NCBI RefSeq assembly: GCF_021728535.1
Contig: NZ_JAKKDU010000006.1
Coordinates: 151,711 to 215,710, forward strand
From: Wocania arenilitoris
GTDB taxonomy: Bacteria > Bacteroidota > Bacteroidia > Flavobacteriales > Flavobacteriaceae
Direction: 5' to 3'
Length of the DNA stretch: 64,000 nucleotides
Below the pieces are notes generated by a model. That model saw nothing but the letters and a program-made list of their open reading frames with translations. It did no database searches and was not told the DNA's origin. Position numbers and translations under genes: made by a program. Below are positions 8,618 through 18,356 of the stretch, piece by piece (the first letter of the stretch is position 1; each line of letters begins with the position of its first letter).

Positions 8618-10852
8618 ATGAAAAAACATATACTTTTATATACGCTTTTAGCTGTTTTTAGCAGTGTTAAAGCGCACGAATTAAGTGGTATTGTTACCTC
8701 AGAAGATAACAATAAACCACTACAAGGCGTTGGAGTTTACAACAAAACCACTGGCGCATATACTTATACAGATGTTTCTGGCTATTTTGAGCTGGATGAT
8801 ATTTCGGTAAACCACATTATTTACTTTTACCAGTTAGGTTACGAAAATCAAGAACTTATAATTCTAGAAAAGCATTTAGATAGTGAAATTAATATCAAAC
8901 TAAAAATATCTTCAGCATCTTTAGATCAAGTTTTAATCGTTTCTAAGGTAAACGTTTTAAGTAATTTTGTTAACGTTGATTTAAAAACAAGTCCCGTAAA
9001 ATCATCACAAGAAATCTTAAGAAAAATTCCTGGTTTAATAATAGGTCAGCATGCCGGTGGAGGTAAAGCAGAACAAATATTTTTAAGAGGTTTTGATATC
9101 GATCATGGTACTGATATCGCTATAGATGTTGATGGTATGCCAGTTAACATGGTATCGCATGCACACGGACAAGGATATGCCGATATGCATTTTATTATTC
9201 CTGAAACTATTGAGAATTTAGATTTTGGAAAAGGGGCGTACTATGCAAATAAAGGCAATTTTAATACTGCTGGTTATGTTGATATTAAAACTAAAAAAAC
9301 CATTGATAATAATGTTATTTCTGTTGAAGCAGGACAATTTAATACCCTTCGTGCCATGAGTATGCTTAAAATTTGGGATGGAGAAAACAGTAATGCTTAT
9401 ATAGCAAGTGAAATGAATTTAACTGATGGCGTTTTTGAATCTCCACAAAATTTCAACCGTTTAAATGTAATGGGGCGGTATAACTATAATAATTTCAAAG
9501 ACCAAGAGTTTAACCTGTCCCTTTCTCACTTTCAAAGTAAATGGGATGCTTCGGGGCAAATACCACAACGAGCCGTAGACCAAGGTCTTATTAGTAGGTT
9601 TGGAGCTATTGATGATACAGAAGGAGGTAATACAAGTAGAACTAATATATGGATGAATCATGTTAAACATATTGATGAGCATTCAAATATTAAATCATCT
9701 GCTTATATCTCTCAATATGATTTTGAATTATTTTCGAATTTCACATTCTTTCTAGAAGACCCAATAAATGCAGACCAAATTCGTCAGTATGAAGATAGAA
9801 CAATAATTGGAGCAAAAAGCGTTTATGAAAAATCATTTCATTTAGACGATCATGATAAACAGTTAAAGTACCAAGCAGGTATTGGTTTTAGATATGATGA
9901 TGTAAATGATGTACAATTGTCTAGAACAAAAAACAGAAAAGAACTTTTAGAACGATTAGCTTTTGGCAATGTAGATGAATTAAATGCTTTCTCATTTTTT
10001 AATTTAAATTATAAAGTAAATAAGTGGACATTTAATCCAGGAGTTAGATTAGATTATTTCACATTTGATTATCAAGATTTACTTACCGAAGCGTATAATA
10101 GTAAAAGTGAAAACAAGGTATTGGTAAGTCCTAAAATGAATTTTATTTATGCTGCCTCACCACAAACTCAGTTTTTCTTAAAAACAGGCTTAGGATATCA
10201 TTCAAACGATACTCGAGTTGTAACAGCCAATAATGGAAGACAAATACTTCCAACTGCGTTTAGTACAGATTTAGGAACCATATTAAAGCCAACCGATAAA
10301 TTAGTACTAAATTTTGCGCTTTGGTCGTTGTTTTTACAACAAGAATTTGTTTATGTTGGAGATGCAGCTATAGTAGAACCTAGTGGAAAAACAGCAAGAT
10401 ATGGACTGGATTTTGGACTTAGATATCAAATTGCTGATTGGTTGTATTTTAATACTGATGTTAATTACACACATGCAAGAAGTACAGAAGAACCATCTGG
10501 TCAAGATTATATTCCGTTAGCACCAGATTTAACTTCGGCAGGTGGTTTAAGTTTTAAAGATTTAGGAAAATTTTCAGGTGGTTTAAGTTACAGATTCGTT
10601 AAAGATAGACCTGCAAATGAGGATAATTCTATAGTTGCTGAGGGCTATTTTATAACAGATTTAAGCTTAAATTACAATCATAAAAATTGGACTTTTGGTT
10701 TAATAGTTGAAAATTTATTAGATAGTGAATGGAACGAAACTCAATTTGCAACAGAAAGCAGATTGTTTAATGAGGCTAATTCTTTTGAAGAAATACATTT
10801 TACTCCAGGAACGCCCTTCTTTTTAAGAGGAAAAGTATCGGTAAGATTTTAA
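8618..10852 (+). CDS. TonB-dependent outer-membrane receptor with histidine-rich plug
   Basis: A 744-residue outer-membrane receptor. The signal peptide (1-19, ending VKA) is followed by a CarboxypepD_reg-like domain (about 20-105, typical of Bacteroidota receptors), then a plug domain (about 110-225) and a 22-strand-type barrel ending in the aromatic terminus GKVSVRF. The plug carries IFLRGFDIDHGTDIA and VSHAHGQGYADMH, a histidine motif seen in a receptor group often found beside HupE-like permeases. Such receptors bring chelated metal or other small ligands across the outer membrane using TonB energy. The start at 8618 is preferred over the ATG at 8608, which is in another frame and stops quickly. 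It follows the NRPS and His-rich genes after a 130-bp gap, and converges on the next gene. Confidence 0.92.
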   Translation: MKKHILLYTLLAVFSSVKAHELSGIVTSEDNNKPLQGVGVYNKTTGAYTYTDVSGYFELDDISVNHIIYFYQLGYENQELIILEKHLDSEINIKLKISSASLDQVLIVSKVNVLSNFVNVDLKTSPVKSSQEILRKIPGLIIGQHAGGGKAEQIFLRGFDIDHGTDIAIDVDGMPVNMVSHAHGQGYADMHFIIPETIENLDFGKGAYYANKGNFNTAGYVDIKTKKTIDNNVISVEAGQFNTLRAMSMLKIWDGENSNAYIASEMNLTDGVFESPQNFNRLNVMGRYNYNNFKDQEFNLSLSHFQSKWDASGQIPQRAVDQGLISRFGAIDDTEGGNTSRTNIWMNHVKHIDEHSNIKSSAYISQYDFELFSNFTFFLEDPINADQIRQYEDRTIIGAKSVYEKSFHLDDHDKQLKYQAGIGFRYDDVNDVQLSRTKNRKELLERLAFGNVDELNAFSFFNLNYKVNKWTFNPGVRLDYFTFDYQDLLTEAYNSKSENKVLVSPKMNFIYAASPQTQFFLKTGLGYHSNDTRVVTANNGRQILPTAFSTDLGTILKPTDKLVLNFALWSLFLQQEFVYVGDAAIVEPSGKTARYGLDFGLRYQIADWLYFNTDVNYTHARSTEEPSGQDYIPLAPDLTSAGGLSFKDLGKFSGGLSYRFVKDRPANEDNSIVAEGYFITDLSLNYNHKNWTFGLIVENLLDSEWNETQFATESRLFNEANSFEEIHFTPGTPFFLRGKVSVRF

Positions 10853-10869
10853 TTTATGCTTATGAGTAA

Positions 10870-11904
10870 TTATTTTTCAACAACTTCAACTTCAAATAAC
10901 TTATCCCAGCGCTTGCCTGTTACAAATATAGTTTTGGTTTTTGAGTTGTAAGCAATACCATTTAAGACATCAAGTTTTTCATGCTGTGTTACTTTTTCTT
11001 TTAAAGAAGAAAAATCAATTACACCAACAACAGCCCCATTTTTAGGGTTTATAATAGCAACACCATTTTTTTGGTAAATGTTAGCATAAATTTGATCGTT
11101 AATCCATTCCAATTCATTAATACGCCCAATTTTTCCTTTATTAGTAAAAATTTGTATGTAATTTTCCTCTACTAAAGTTTCTGGATTTAGTATCCATATT
11201 TTTTCGGTACCATCACTTTTATAAATATTGTTTTCATTATTGCACAAGCCCCAACCTTCTTTACTGTTGCCGTATTTAAAGCTACTTAATTTATCAAACG
11301 TATTTACATCGTAAACAAAACCAGTGCCCTTTTGCCATGTTAGTTGGTAAACTTTATTATTTAAAATGGTTAAACCTTCGCCAAAATATTCATCGGCTAA
11401 ATTTATATTTTTTATAATTTCCCCAGTTTTATAATCTACCTTTCTAAGTTTAGATTCTTTATATTGCCCTGTGCTTTCATAAAGTGTATCATTAAAAAAC
11501 TCGATACCTTGGGTGTACGAGGTTATATCGTGCGGATATTCGTTTATAATATTAAAGGTATAGATTTTTGGGGCTTCGTTATTTAAAATAGTAACATTGG
11601 TATTTGCGGTTTGTTTTTCGTTATTGTAATAAGCATTAGCCTCAATGGTATATTTTCCTAATTTATGATTGTTTAAGCTTAAGGTTTCATTGATTCGCTT
11701 TCCGTTTAAAGTGTAAACCACAGAATCTATAGTGTGATTCTTTTTGTTTTCCAACGAAAGCTTTAAGGTATTTGATATAGTAATATTGCCCTTTTCGGCA
11801 TTGGTTTTAATAGAGAAATCATTTTTTTTCTGACCCGAATTTGAACCACAAGAAACTAAAAATGTACTTAAAAATATGATATTGAGTTGATTAAAAAAAC
11901 GCAT
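10870..11904 (-). CDS. Glutaminyl-peptide cyclotransferase (glutamine cyclotransferase), lipoprotein
   Basis: A 344-residue lipoprotein (signal MRFFNQLN..., lipobox LVSC near residue 19) of the plant-type glutamine cyclotransferase family, a five-bladed beta-propeller. It converts N-terminal glutamine to pyroglutamate. The family pattern is visible from about residue 115: EYPHDITSYTQGIEF, STGQYKESKLRKVD, EYFGEGLTIL, QLTWQKGTGFVYD, EGWGLCNN, SDGTEKIW and LEWINDQIYANIY. The N-terminal 100 residues form an additional Ig-like portion. In Bacteroidota these enzymes act on exported proteins, many of which begin with Gln after signal cleavage; type IX cargo is a likely substrate. It converges with the TonB receptor gene (17-bp gap) and is probably monocistronic. 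Confidence 0.9.
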   Translation of the reverse strand: MRFFNQLNIIFLSTFLVSCGSNSGQKKNDFSIKTNAEKGNITISNTLKLSLENKKNHTIDSVVYTLNGKRINETLSLNNHKLGKYTIEANAYYNNEKQTANTNVTILNNEAPKIYTFNIINEYPHDITSYTQGIEFFNDTLYESTGQYKESKLRKVDYKTGEIIKNINLADEYFGEGLTILNNKVYQLTWQKGTGFVYDVNTFDKLSSFKYGNSKEGWGLCNNENNIYKSDGTEKIWILNPETLVEENYIQIFTNKGKIGRINELEWINDQIYANIYQKNGVAIINPKNGAVVGVIDFSSLKEKVTQHEKLDVLNGIAYNSKTKTIFVTGKRWDKLFEVEVVEK

Positions 11905-11958
11905 GATTGACTTTAATTTTGCAGCAAGATATTTATTTAAAAACAGTTTAAAAAATTA

Positions 11959-11988
11959 TTGTGAAAATTTTAAAAGGTTGTATCTTTG
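11959..11988 (+). promoter_or_regulatory. Promoter of the SRP RNA gene
   Basis: TTG (11959-11961), a 19-nt spacer and TATCTTTG (11981-11988) match the Bacteroidota -33/-7 consensus exactly. The RNA is predicted to start only a few bases downstream, as expected. Confidence 0.85.
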
Positions 11989-11991
11989 CGC

Positions 11992-12092
11992 TTGGCAAGT
12001 CCTACACAACCAGCTCCTGTTGAATCCTCCAGGGCGGGAACGCAGCAAAGGTAAATGGTTGTAGCGGTGTGATGTAGGTAGCTTGCCTTTTT
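11992..12092 (+). ncRNA. ffs: Signal recognition particle RNA, small bacterial type
   Basis: About 100 nt folding into one long hairpin. The ends pair as GGCAAG (11994-11999) with CTTGCC (12082-12087), and CCTACAC with the complementary GTGTGATGTAGG region. The apex holds the diagnostic Ffh-binding part: GCG-GGAA-CGC tetraloop followed by the asymmetric AGCA internal loop (about 12032-12050). A T-run at 12088-12094 ends the transcript. It is transcribed from the clear promoter at 11959-11988. With Ffh it targets nascent membrane and secreted proteins to the translocon. Ends are estimated to within a few bases. Confidence 0.93.
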
Positions 12093-12167
12093 TTATGCGC
12101 TAAATTTAAGGTTTCTTATCATTTCATTTTTGTAATTTGGTGCTTTATTAGTGTAATTTTAATTTTT

Positions 12168-12971
12168 ATGTCTAAAGTTGTTTTAATAACAGGCGGTTCT
12201 TCAGGAATAGGAAAATCTGTGGGCGAGTTTTTAACCCAAAAAGATTTTATAGTTTATGGCACAAGCAGAAACCCAGAAAACTATAAAAACAGTAAATTCT
12301 CTATACTTCAATTAGATGTTAAAAAAAATGATACTATAAAAAAAGCGGTAAATGCAATCATTGCATCTGAAGGAAAACTAGATGTATTAATTAACAACGC
12401 TGGTGCAGGTATTACAGGACCTATAGAAGAAATTCCAGAGTCTGAAATTAAAGCCAATTTTGATACGAATTTTTTTGGACCAATAAACGTTATAAAAGCC
12501 GTTCTGCCACAAATGCGCAAACAGCAATCGGGTTTAATAATTAATATAACATCTATTGCAGGTTACATGGGGTTGCCGTATCGTGGTGTTTATAGCGCAA
12601 GCAAAGGCGCTTTAGAACTTTTAACAGAAGCTTTTAGAATGGAGTTAAAAGGATTTAATGTTAGCATGACTAATGTGGCACCAGGTGATTTTGCTACCAA
12701 TATAGCTGCTGGTCGATATCATGCACCACTTATAGATGATTCGCCATACATAAAACCCTATGGAGATACTTTAAAATTGATGGATAAACATGTCGATTCT
12801 GGCAGCAACCCTAAATTAATGGCAGAAACGATTTATAAAATTATAAATGCTAAAAATCCAAAAGGGCATTATAAAGTAGGGGAGTTTATGCAGAAATTTT
12901 CTATTGTGCTTAAAAGAATACTTCCCGATAAAATTTATGAAAAATTATTGATGAATCATTATAAGCTTTAA
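12168..12971 (+). CDS. Short-chain dehydrogenase/reductase (SDR)
   Basis: A 267-residue classical SDR. The NAD(P)-binding glycine motif TGGSSGIG is at 8-15, NNAG near 79-82 and the catalytic YSASK motif near 146-150, with the upstream serine in NITSIAGYMG. The arrangement after the catalytic site (NVAPGDFATNIAAGRYH) is like that of family members acting on lipids, steroids or retinol-like substrates, but the substrate cannot be fixed from sequence. The gene stands alone, 76 nt after the SRP RNA terminator. Bases 12972-13107 downstream hold no recognisable feature. The start ATG is preceded by an A/T-rich leader, normal for this phylum. Confidence 0.9.
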   Translation: MSKVVLITGGSSGIGKSVGEFLTQKDFIVYGTSRNPENYKNSKFSILQLDVKKNDTIKKAVNAIIASEGKLDVLINNAGAGITGPIEEIPESEIKANFDTNFFGPINVIKAVLPQMRKQQSGLIINITSIAGYMGLPYRGVYSASKGALELLTEAFRMELKGFNVSMTNVAPGDFATNIAAGRYHAPLIDDSPYIKPYGDTLKLMDKHVDSGSNPKLMAETIYKIINAKNPKGHYKVGEFMQKFSIVLKRILPDKIYEKLLMNHYKL

Positions 12972-13107
12972 TTTTTTTGGCATATTAGTTGATACTGATT
13001 ATTTTAAAATCTTTCATCATGAAATGAGCCTTAATAAAGCTATTGATACTAATCAAATTATTATTGGCGAATTACATGTGACAAATGACAACTATATGTA
13101 TTATCAC

Positions 13108-13533
13108 ATGAAACAATCAATACGTATCATTCTTTTATTTTATTTTTTTGCAATCAGCAGTTGCGAAAATGTTATAGACTGTATTATTAATGTACGTCCA
13201 GTATTATCTGATAAAAGATTAGCGATTGGAGGTGTTAATCAATACTATTCAGAAATAATTTCGGCAGAAATTAAAAACGAACCTCAAGACAATGCTTACG
13301 ACTATTATTATGATATTCGTGGAGATATTCCTGAAGGATTAGAGGTGATTATAAATTACAGAGATGTTTTTATTGAAGGGGTGCCATCTAAAGCAGGTAG
13401 ATATACTTTTACTGTTTATTTAGATGTCGACCCACCAAACGGGTATTATTACGACGAAAATGGGAACGAACGCTACGATGATTCTTTGTGTAGCGATAGC
13501 ACTTCAAAAACTTACACAATTGCAATAAGGTAG
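13108..13533 (+). CDS. Putative lipoprotein with Ig-like fold
   Basis: A 141-residue protein with a lipoprotein signal (MKQSIRIILLFYFFAISSC, lipobox Cys at 19). I chose the ATG at 13108 because upstream in-frame ATG codons (from 13024) would add 28 residues ahead of a perfectly placed signal. The mature part ends with a pattern like the putative-Ig repeat of bacterial surface proteins: PEGLEVIINYRDVFIEGVPS followed by KAGRYTFTVYLDV. A Tyr/Asp-rich loop near the C-terminus holds two cysteines at most. Function unknown. The gene stands alone between SDR and transaldolase genes. Confidence 0.7.
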   Translation: MKQSIRIILLFYFFAISSCENVIDCIINVRPVLSDKRLAIGGVNQYYSEIISAEIKNEPQDNAYDYYYDIRGDIPEGLEVIINYRDVFIEGVPSKAGRYTFTVYLDVDPPNGYYYDENGNERYDDSLCSDSTSKTYTIAIR

Positions 13534-13639
13534 ACAAATAGCAGTTTAAAATTGTTAATATATTTTAGTAGTTTTTCTTTTAAAAGGACTATTTAATTGT
13601 AAATTCGCAAAAGAATTTTACACAACTAAATATATACAA

Positions 13640-14293
13640 ATGAAATTTTTTATTGATACAGCAAACCTTAATCAAATAAAAGAAGCACAAGATCTTGGTG
13701 TGCTTGATGGTGTTACTACAAATCCATCGTTAATGGCTAAAGAAGGTATAACAGGACATGATAATATTTTAAAACACTATGTAGATATTTGTAATATTGT
13801 TGATGGAGATGTGAGTGCTGAAGTGATTTCAACAAATTTTGAAGGCATGGTTAGAGAAGGTGAAGCTTTAGCTGAATTACATGACCAAATAGTTGTAAAG
13901 TTACCTATGATAAAAGATGGTGTTAAAGCTTGTAAATATTTTGCAGAAAAAGGTGTAAAAACTAATGTAACCTTAGTATTTTCAGTTGGGCAAGCTATTT
14001 TAGCTGCAAAAGCTGGAGCTACTTATGTATCACCTTTTATAGGTCGTTTAGATGATATATCTACTGATGGCTTAAACCTAATCTCAGAGATTAGACATAT
14101 TTATGATAACTATGCTTTTGATACTCAAATTTTAGCAGCTTCGGTACGCCATACTATGCACGTTATTGATTGTGCAAAAATTGGTGCTGATGTTATGACG
14201 GGGCCATTAAGTTCAATTGAAGGGTTGCTTAAACATCCGTTAACAGATATAGGTTTAGCGAAGTTTTTAGCAGATTATAAAAAAGGAAACTAA
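13640..14293 (+). CDS. fsa: Transaldolase / fructose-6-phosphate aldolase family
   Basis: A 217-residue, (beta/alpha)8-barrel class I aldolase of the small transaldolase (TalC/Fsa) subfamily. It begins with the family signature [13 protein letters not shown] and [14 protein letters not shown]; the Schiff-base lysine is in [12 protein letters not shown] (about residue 86). The [12 protein letters not shown] and GADVMTGPL motifs complete the phosphate site. It would interconvert C3 and C6/C7 sugar phosphates in the pentose phosphate pathway. Short members split into transaldolases and fructose-6-phosphate aldolases; sequence inspection alone does not separate them here. Length is normal. Probably monocistronic. 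Confidence 0.92.
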   Translation: MKFFIDTANLNQIKEAQDLGVLDGVTTNPSLMAKEGITGHDNILKHYVDICNIVDGDVSAEVISTNFEGMVREGEALAELHDQIVVKLPMIKDGVKACKYFAEKGVKTNVTLVFSVGQAILAAKAGATYVSPFIGRLDDISTDGLNLISEIRHIYDNYAFDTQILAASVRHTMHVIDCAKIGADVMTGPLSSIEGLLKHPLTDIGLAKFLADYKKGN

Positions 14294-14367
14294 GTATATT
14301 ATTCTCTATAAAAAAAAATCCACTTATATAATATAGTGTTTCTTTTTTATTAAATTTTATTTGATAA

Positions 14368-15801
14368 TTATCTGTTTATTAACCCTAAAAGTTGTTCTTC
14401 AAAATTTTTTTCAAAAATATTTGCTTTACTGTTTACTATTTTTTGGTTTTTATCAACTATAAAAGCTTTTGTCATTGGGTAAATAGCTAAATCATCTTTT
14501 GATTGTTTTGGGTTTTTAAATAAGTATTGATTTTTGAGTGAGAACCTGTTTCGCTTTAATGCTTTTATTGTAGAGTCTAAGTCATAATCGTCAATATTTA
14601 TAATTACAAACTTTACTTCTGGATATTTAATATTTAGTTCTCGGATTTTATGTTGGCTTTCTTTAAAATGGTCATAATATTTTTGAGACCAAAAACAAAT
14701 TACAGTAGGAGAGTTTATAATAGCATCAACACTAGTTTCAGAGTTATTTGTATCTATAAGTTTTACTTCTGGAAATTTAGTGCCAATTTTTAAATTATTT
14801 AAAGCTTTTGCATAGCGTACAATCATTTCTTTTCCGTCGTTGTTAGAACTTTTATTGGTGTAAAAGTCTATAATTTTATAATTGTTGTCTAAGTTTCTGT
14901 TTCGATTTAAAAAACTTATTGTATAATGATGCAGCAATTCTTCTTTTATTTCACTGTTAGTAATAACACTATCTATCAAAGCGAGCCTATCTAAGTTATA
15001 ACACACATCGATACTTTTAAAATGATCTGTATTTGTATGCTTATAATGTTGGGTTAGTGCCATATTATTAAAACTCGAACGCAAAAAATTATGGTAATTA
15101 AAATAATTTTTCAGGGAACTATCATTGTAATTTACATCTTTTCTGTAATTATAAAAATCTTCCGGTAAGGCTTGCAAAATTTTACTTTTATTTCCTCCGT
15201 AATGCACAAAAGGGTAAATTTCTTTATTAAAATAATAGGTATATTCAATATTTGCATGAGCAATTTTATTAAACAAATCTGAAGTTTCGTACTTACTTTT
15301 GAACTTTTCAAGCTTTCTTAGTTTGTTATCTTTTAATGAGTCAATTTCTTTTTGATAATCAGCCGGATTTAATTGGCAGAATTTAAAAATCCTTTTTTCT
15401 TCTATTTCATATTTTAAAAACTCTTCAATAAGGTAATTGTTCTTTTTTGCTCCTTTACCAGTATATACTAATGACTCATCAAACTCTAAAGTGTTTAGTC
15501 TTAGCATAATACTGTCTTTAGGTTCTAATAAAACAACTTGATATTCTAACCCAAATGGAGATCTTAAATTAAAGGAAAACAATCCTGCTTCTAAATTGCT
15601 TAGCTTGAAAATAAACCTATTGTTACCATCAAGTTTAATGGTGTCGATATTTTGTTTCGACTTTGAAATGATAATAAAGTCATCAATAGGGTTAATAATT
15701 TCGCCACCCAAAAAGGCAAAATCGCCATTGTCTTTAGTGGCGTCTTTTTTACAACCAAGCAGCATTATTACAATAAGCAGTATACAATAATATATTCTCA
15801 T
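14368..15801 (-). CDS. Lipoprotein with TlpA/thioredoxin-like domain lacking the CxxC motif
   Basis: A 477-residue lipoprotein (signal ending MLLGC, lipobox Cys17). Residues 30-125 resemble the DUF4369-type beta domain that often precedes thioredoxin domains in Bacteroidota. A charged helical middle follows, and residues 340-477 form a thioredoxin fold: FPEVKLIDTNN, then PTVICFWSQKYYDHF, KFVIINIDDYD and the cis-proline region YPMTKAFIVDK. Where TlpA/ResA proteins have WCxxC, this one has WSQKYY, so it should lack disulfide activity. It may bind a partner or ligand instead. The gene is isolated and minus strand. A weak -7-like TATTTTTG lies on the minus strand at 15854-15847. Confidence 0.75.
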   Translation of the reverse strand: MRIYYCILLIVIMLLGCKKDATKDNGDFAFLGGEIINPIDDFIIISKSKQNIDTIKLDGNNRFIFKLSNLEAGLFSFNLRSPFGLEYQVVLLEPKDSIMLRLNTLEFDESLVYTGKGAKKNNYLIEEFLKYEIEEKRIFKFCQLNPADYQKEIDSLKDNKLRKLEKFKSKYETSDLFNKIAHANIEYTYYFNKEIYPFVHYGGNKSKILQALPEDFYNYRKDVNYNDSSLKNYFNYHNFLRSSFNNMALTQHYKHTNTDHFKSIDVCYNLDRLALIDSVITNSEIKEELLHHYTISFLNRNRNLDNNYKIIDFYTNKSSNNDGKEMIVRYAKALNNLKIGTKFPEVKLIDTNNSETSVDAIINSPTVICFWSQKYYDHFKESQHKIRELNIKYPEVKFVIINIDDYDLDSTIKALKRNRFSLKNQYLFKNPKQSKDDLAIYPMTKAFIVDKNQKIVNSKANIFEKNFEEQLLGLINR

Positions 15802-15947
15802 ATTTCCCTCTTCAAAAAAAGTTTTAGTATAAAATACTATTTAAAACAAAAATATAGCTTGTATTTATAAAGTGCTGTTAAGGCGTTGTTAAATATTGCT
15901 GTAAGAATAATACATTAAAATACTAGGGTTTAGGTGTTTTTTTCTAA

Positions 15948-17645
<1,698 letters not shown>

Positions 17646-17704
17646 TATTTATGGTATTTTGAAGAGCGAAAGCTACAGTGAGAATCGATAAATTTAAACT
17701 CTGT

Positions 17705-17944
17705 TTATGCGTTCAAATTGGCATTAATACTTTCAACAATGTATACGGCTTTATCAAGTTCGTCTTTATGAACAAAAACCTGCTGAAATCCAGGAACAAT
17801 ACCACCTCCAAAACCTGCTAATCTAGCAGATTCTGTTTGGTCTTTTACAATTGGGCTTATATCTATTTTCTTTAGTTCATCTACAATGCGTTGTACAATA
17901 ATAAAATTTCCTGTAAATATTTTTATAAAATTTGTCTTTGTCAT
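17705..17944 (-). CDS. DUF2007-type small protein
   Basis: A 79-residue protein matching the pattern of the DUF2007 'putative signal transducing protein' family. It begins IKIFTGNFIIVQRIVDELK and ends with the FVHKDELDKAVYIVESI helix that is typical. A glycine-rich loop (GFGGGIVPG) sits in the middle. Members are small alpha/beta proteins and their role is unestablished. No signal peptide. The gene is monocistronic and converges with the ABC-F gene. Confidence 0.75.
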   Translation of the reverse strand: MTKTNFIKIFTGNFIIVQRIVDELKKIDISPIVKDQTESARLAGFGGGIVPGFQQVFVHKDELDKAVYIVESINANLNA

Positions 17945-18356
17945 AGTATTATGAATTTTTAATCTATTAAATATACTATTTTTTAAACTAATTTCATAGT
18001 AAGACCAAAGAGGTGAGCGTTGGTATTCTAAAAAGGTTTAATTACTGCAATTTTACAAGCACCGAATAATAAACTTCAAGAAATTTTGTCCTTTTTCTAA
18101 GTCTATTAGAATAAGCTTCACTTTTATTTAAATAGAACTCATCTTGACTTTTTCTATTTCCTAAAAAAATGGCTAAAATCCACCCATATTTTGTTACTTT
18201 TCTTACCCGTAGTACTGTTATGGCTTTTAAAAAGTGCCTCATCTGGTCAAATTTCAACTCATTTTCGGTTAAAAACAAAAAGTCAAGACGAGTTCGTATT
18301 CATCAATGCAATCAACAACAAAAAACAGTAAAAAATAGTTTATAAACGTCAAATTT
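17945..18356. other. 412-bp gap with no convincing gene
   Basis: The region between DUF2007 and pheT. A 78-codon minus-strand frame (18042-18278) is basic and low in complexity, has no recognisable domain and no nearby promoter, so I do not annotate it as a gene. It could be a decayed remnant. No repeat or RNA fold was recognised. Confidence 0.4.

Noticed and set aside
18042..18278. 78-codon minus-strand frame before pheT
   Set aside because: Basic low-complexity sequence without promoter, domain or plausible neighbour; left as unexplained gap rather than a gene.
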